Both the position numbers and the translations under genes were made by a program. A stretch of 7,641 bases of DNA, from NCBI GenBank assembly GCA_030699055.1, contig JAUYKX010000327.1, forward strand, positions 1 through 7,641. The letters are read 5' to 3'. The notes below the pieces were generated by a model. It ran no database searches. It saw nothing but the letters and a program-made list of their open reading frames with translations, and was not told the DNA's origin. Positions 5,837 through 7,641 of the stretch are shown piece after piece (the stretch's first letter is position 1; each line of letters starts with the position of its first letter). This DNA comes from Candidatus Nanopelagicales bacterium. GTDB taxonomy: Bacteria; Actinomycetota; Actinomycetes; S36-B12; UBA10799.

Positions 5837-6880
5837 CCGGGCGACCAACTCCAGGTCCGACGCATCGAGTCCCGGATGGACCGGGATCGACAACACCTCG
5901 GCTGCGGCGCGTTCCGTTTCCGGCAGGTCGAGTTTCCGGTCGAACGAAGGAAGCGCGTGAACCGGAATCGGATAGTAGACATCGGAGCCGACCCCGCGCT
6001 GCGCCAAAGCGGCGCGCACCCGATCCCGGTCGGACACGCGAAGCGTGTACTGGTGATAGACGTGTTCGGCGCCCGTGGAAACCAGAGGCACTCGGACGCC
6101 CGGCAGATTCGCCGTCAGGAACGCGGCGTTGGACTGTCGGCTCGAAGTGAAGCCGGGGAGCCGCCCGAGTTGCACGCGTCCGATCGCCGCATGGAGGTCA
6201 CTCATGCGCATGTTGTGTCCCACGACCTCGTTGCGATAGCGCTGTTCCATGCCTTGGTTGCGTAGCAGCCGGGCTCGGCGAGCCAGCTGCGGGTCGGCGG
6301 TTGTGATCATTCCGCCCTCGCCGGAGGTCATGTTCTTGGTCGGATAGAAGGAGAACGCGCCGAAGGCCCCGAAGGAACCAACCTGCCTGCCCTGCCACCG
6401 GGCCGCATGGGCCTGGGCGGCATCCTCGAGCAGGGCCAGGCCGTGACGGTCGGCCACTTCCCCCAGCGCCTGCAGGTTCGCGGGATGCCCGTAGAGGTGG
6501 ACGGGCATGATCGCTGCGGTTCGGCTGGTGACAGCGGCGGCGGCCGCGGCGGGATCAAGGCAGAACGTGGCCGCGTCGATATCGGCGAACACCGGGGTGG
6601 CGCCGACGGCAGCCACGGCATTGGCCGTCGCCGCGAAGGTGAAGGACGGGACGATCACCTCGTCCCCGGGGCCGATACCGGCCGCCGTCAAGCCGAGAAA
6701 CAGCGCCGACGTGCCGGAATTCACCGCCACGCATTCGCGCCCGTCGACCAGGGCGGCGAACTCCGACTCGAAAGCGGCGACTTCCGGCCCTCCGGTGAGT
6801 TGACCCGATCGCATCACCCGATCAACGGCCGCGCGCTCATCGTCTCCGAGCAGTGGTCGGGCGATCGGGATCAGCACCAT
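5795..6880 (-). CDS. DegT/DnrJ/EryC1/StrS-family PLP aminotransferase
   Basis: This 361-residue enzyme matches the sugar aminotransferase family along its length. NSGTSAL at residues 54-60 binds the cofactor phosphate, LLEDAAQAHAA at 150-160 holds D153 facing the pyridine nitrogen and the conserved Gln, and FSFYPTKNMTSGEGGMI at 176-192 holds K182, which would form the Schiff base. NMRMSDLHAAIGRVQL at 223-238 and VHALPSF at 307-313 are further family blocks. It would transfer an amino group, usually from glutamate, to a keto sugar nucleotide, the product of the adjacent dehydrogenase. A GTG start at 6916 is open but lies inside a terminator hairpin; the ATG at 6880, giving MVLIPIARP, is the normal family N-terminus. 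No Shine-Dalgarno precedes it, and TACGGT lies 7 nt upstream, suggesting a leaderless mRNA. The C-terminus carries a short duplicated AVRE repeat. Confidence 0.93.
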   Translation of the reverse strand: MVLIPIARPLLGDDERAAVDRVMRSGQLTGGPEVAAFESEFAALVDGRECVAVNSGTSALFLGLTAAGIGPGDEVIVPSFTFAATANAVAAVGATPVFADIDAATFCLDPAAAAAAVTSRTAAIMPVHLYGHPANLQALGEVADRHGLALLEDAAQAHAARWQGRQVGSFGAFGAFSFYPTKNMTSGEGGMITTADPQLARRARLLRNQGMEQRYRNEVVGHNMRMSDLHAAIGRVQLGRLPGFTSSRQSNAAFLTANLPGVRVPLVSTGAEHVYHQYTLRVSDRDRVRAALAQRGVGSDVYYPIPVHALPSFDRKLDLPETERAAAEVLSIPVHPGLDASDLELVARAVREAVREAVREQ

Positions 6881-6887
6881 GCCGCAA

Positions 6888-6893
6888 ACCGTA
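6888..6893 (-). promoter_or_regulatory. Candidate -10 box (TACGGT) for a leaderless aminotransferase mRNA
   Basis: TACGGT on the minus strand fits TANNNT and ends 7 nt before the ATG at 6880, which would place transcription start at or next to the A of the ATG. The expected -35 position falls in the terminator stem (about 6911-6916) and is weak there. The absence of any purine-rich ribosome site supports the idea indirectly. Confidence 0.35.
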
Positions 6894-6903
6894 GGGCGCG
6901 ACG

Positions 6904-6935
6904 AAAGGCCCGACACCTGACGGTGCCGGGCCTTT
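6904..6935 (-). terminator. Strong hairpin terminator after the secreted-protein gene
   Basis: Nine perfect pairs (AAAGGCCCG with CGGGCCTTT), one A/C mismatch, then four more pairs (CACC with GGTG) enclose a TGAC loop. It lies about 75-105 bp after the stop of the minus-strand secreted-protein gene. The U-run is only TTT, but GC-rich stems with short tracts are usual in actinobacteria. The stem is symmetric and could work in either direction. Confidence 0.75.
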
Positions 6936-6944
6936 GTCGTATCG

Positions 6945-6998
6945 GGGCTGGTCTCAAGTCGCGATCCACCTCGCTTTCACGCGACCGGTGAACCAGCC
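6945..6998 (-). repeat. Nested inverted repeat in the 3' region of the secreted-protein gene
   Basis: Outer arms GGCTGGT (6946-6952) and ACCAGCC (6992-6998) enclose inner arms GTCGCG (6958-6963) and CGCGAC (6980-6985), with side gaps of 5 and 6 nt and a 16-nt apical loop. Both arm pairs are perfect and can form together. The element starts 10 nt after the stop codon and lies before the terminator, so a transcript would carry two stacked structures. Confidence 0.6.
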
Positions 6999-7008
6999 TC
7001 GGTCACGA

Positions 7009-7455
7009 TCATTCGTAGATGGTCAGGGTGGCCTGGTAGATGCTTTTGCTGTCGACCTTGCCATCCAATGTCAGGTTCTGACTGGCGGCGGCGCCAATAG
7101 AGCCGGAAATTTCGGTCAGCGCTGCGCCAGTACTTGAAGCCAGCACAAATTTGAAAGACTGACTTTCACATAAGCTGCTAATGCCAGTCAAGATCGGGGT
7201 CTCGACCCAATAACTAGAACCAGTGTTACTAGTCGGTGTTGTGACCGCTGCCACTCCAGAATATCCCGGTGCCCAGCCCGTCAGTGACAAACCGGTCGTT
7301 TGACAAGACGCCACGACATTGGATGTCGTGCCCAAATCGTTAACAGTCAACTCCCCCAAGCTGGCTGCGGATGCCGCCAGTACACCTGCCGCCACACATC
7401 CCGCCCCGACCGCAGTCAGCGCGCGACCCCGGCGACTCAAATTCTTGATGGCCAT
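7009..7455 (-). CDS. Small secreted protein with signal peptide
   Basis: This 148-residue protein has a signal peptide: basic start MAIKNLSRRGR, a hydrophobic stretch to about residue 28, and a likely signal peptidase I site after ASA (residue 30). C20 lies within the hydrophobic part and does not form a good lipobox. The mature part has just two cysteines, C51 in VVASC and C96 in SSLCES, and alternating Ser/Thr-rich strands ending in QATLTIYE. This suggests a small disulfide-bonded beta domain. It resembles, from memory, small exported actinobacterial proteins with a 'V-x-S-C ... G-I-x-x-x-C' pattern; no function is known to me. There is no LPXTG motif or C-terminal helix. The ATG at 7455 has GGAG (7465-7468) 9 nt upstream; an upstream ATG (7464) and TTG (7470) crowd that site. 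By my count its GC is about 56%, well below its neighbours. Confidence 0.85.
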   Translation of the reverse strand: MAIKNLSRRGRALTAVGAGCVAAGVLAASAASLGELTVNDLGTTSNVVASCQTTGLSLTGWAPGYSGVAAVTTPTSNTGSSYWVETPILTGISSLCESQSFKFVLASSTGAALTEISGSIGAAASQNLTLDGKVDSKSIYQATLTIYE

Positions 7456-7490
7456 TTCAATCATCTCCAACTCTTAGTGCGAGGTTTGGG

Positions 7491-7506
7491 AGGTACCTAA
7501 GTACCT
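7491..7506. promoter_or_regulatory. Perfect 6-4-6 inverted repeat in the secreted-protein leader
   Basis: AGGTACCTAAGTACCT on the plus strand has perfect arms AGGTAC and GTACCT around CTAA. It lies 36-51 nt upstream of the ATG at 7455 and downstream of the candidate promoter, so it would form a tetraloop hairpin in the 5' leader or act as an operator. Confidence 0.5.
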
Positions 7507-7521
7507 GCCCTTTGCAATACC

Positions 7522-7550
7522 AAGGTAGCCGATCTTATCTCACCCGGCAA
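7522..7550 (-). promoter_or_regulatory. Candidate promoter of the secreted-protein gene
   Basis: On the minus strand TTGCCG (7545-7550) and TACCTT (7522-7527) are separated by exactly 17 bp and fit the TTGNCN / TANNNT pattern. This would start transcription near 7515, leaving a leader of about 60 nt with the 6-4-6 hairpin. TAAGAT inside the spacer (7531-7536) is another possible -10. Confidence 0.4.
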
Positions 7551-7585
7551 GGAAGATCACCCAAGTGGGCTACACCGGCAAGGAA
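7544..7585. repeat. 11-bp direct repeat CCGGCAAGGAA, two copies 31 bp apart
   Basis: CCGGCAAGGAA occurs at 7544-7554 and 7575-7585; similarity extends to ATCAC shortly after each copy. The start-to-start distance of 31 bp is close to three helix turns. The proximal copy overlaps the candidate -35 box, as a regulator site would. The sequence beyond it, 7586-7641, holds no recognisable gene. Confidence 0.55.
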
Positions 7586-7641
7586 CAATATCACTCTACG
7601 TGATGAACGCCGCCCGATGCGCACCGTGGATAACTGGCATA

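Noticed and set aside
5281..6150. Long plus-strand open frame opposite the dehydrogenase and aminotransferase genes (289 codons)
   Set aside because: It is an Arg/Pro/Gly-rich antisense shadow crossing two well-supported genes.
6881..6916. Longer aminotransferase start (GTG at 6916)
   Set aside because: It lies within the terminator hairpin, has no ribosome site, and adds 12 residues ahead of the usual family N-terminus.
7171..7173. TTA codon in the secreted-protein gene as a sign of bldA-type control
   Set aside because: TTA codons also occur in the SulP gene (for example 2548-2550) and in the RDD gene, so they are not a special marker in this organism.
7625..7633. DnaA-box-like sequence (TTATCCACG on the minus strand)
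   Set aside because: It is a single box, 8 of 9 matches, with no cluster, AT-rich unwinding region or replication gene in view; most likely chance.
7600..7641. Possible start of a rightward gene (GTG at 7600 / ATG at 7603, open to the edge)
   Set aside because: Only about 14 codons are visible, with no well-placed ribosome site; too little to call.

Overview
The window looks like chromosomal DNA of a high-GC Gram-positive bacterium (Actinomycetota). Most of it is strongly GC-rich, a DUF2510 domain (largely an actinobacterial module) heads one gene, and several starts fit actinobacterial habits such as GTG starts and candidate leaderless ATG starts. I cannot name a genus. Eight coding genes are supported, one of them cut by the left edge. 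No rRNA, tRNA, CRISPR array, IS element or phage gene was seen, and no stretch over 300 bases lacks a gene.

Left part (1-4104). A DUF2804-like gene runs leftwards off the edge (1-356, minus). Divergent from it are three plus-strand genes: a DUF2510-RDD membrane protein (489-1211), a metallo-beta-lactamase-fold hydrolase 19 bp later (1231-2178), and after a 159-bp gap a SulP anion transporter with a C-terminal STAS domain (2338-4104). The first two are probably co-transcribed. The SulP gene has room for its own promoter and an operator-like palindrome.

Middle and right part (4107-6880, minus). Converging on SulP with only 2 bp between stops is a small membrane-anchored protein I do not recognise (4107-4586). 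Upstream of it lies a two-gene unit read leftwards: a DegT/DnrJ/EryC1-type PLP aminotransferase (5795-6880) and a Gfo/Idh/MocA-type NAD(P)-dependent dehydrogenase (4765-5784), 10 bp apart. Together they look like the oxidise-then-aminate step that makes an amino-sugar nucleotide, for example a 3-amino sugar for a surface glycan. The rest of such a pathway is not in the window.

Right end (6904-7641). A small secreted protein (7009-7455, minus) stands alone, with clearly lower GC than its neighbours. It has a signal peptide and two mature-part cysteines. Its surroundings are unusually rich in structure: a nested inverted repeat after the stop, a strong terminator hairpin, a perfect 6-4-6 hairpin in the probable 5' leader, and an 11-bp direct repeat 31 bp apart at the probable promoter.

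I found no clear new multi-gene system. The points most worth a second look are the secreted-protein locus, a four-tract G-quadruplex repeat inside the RDD gene, an 11-bp duplication that appears to have rewritten the aminotransferase stop, and a palindrome lying over the start codon of the hydrolase gene.
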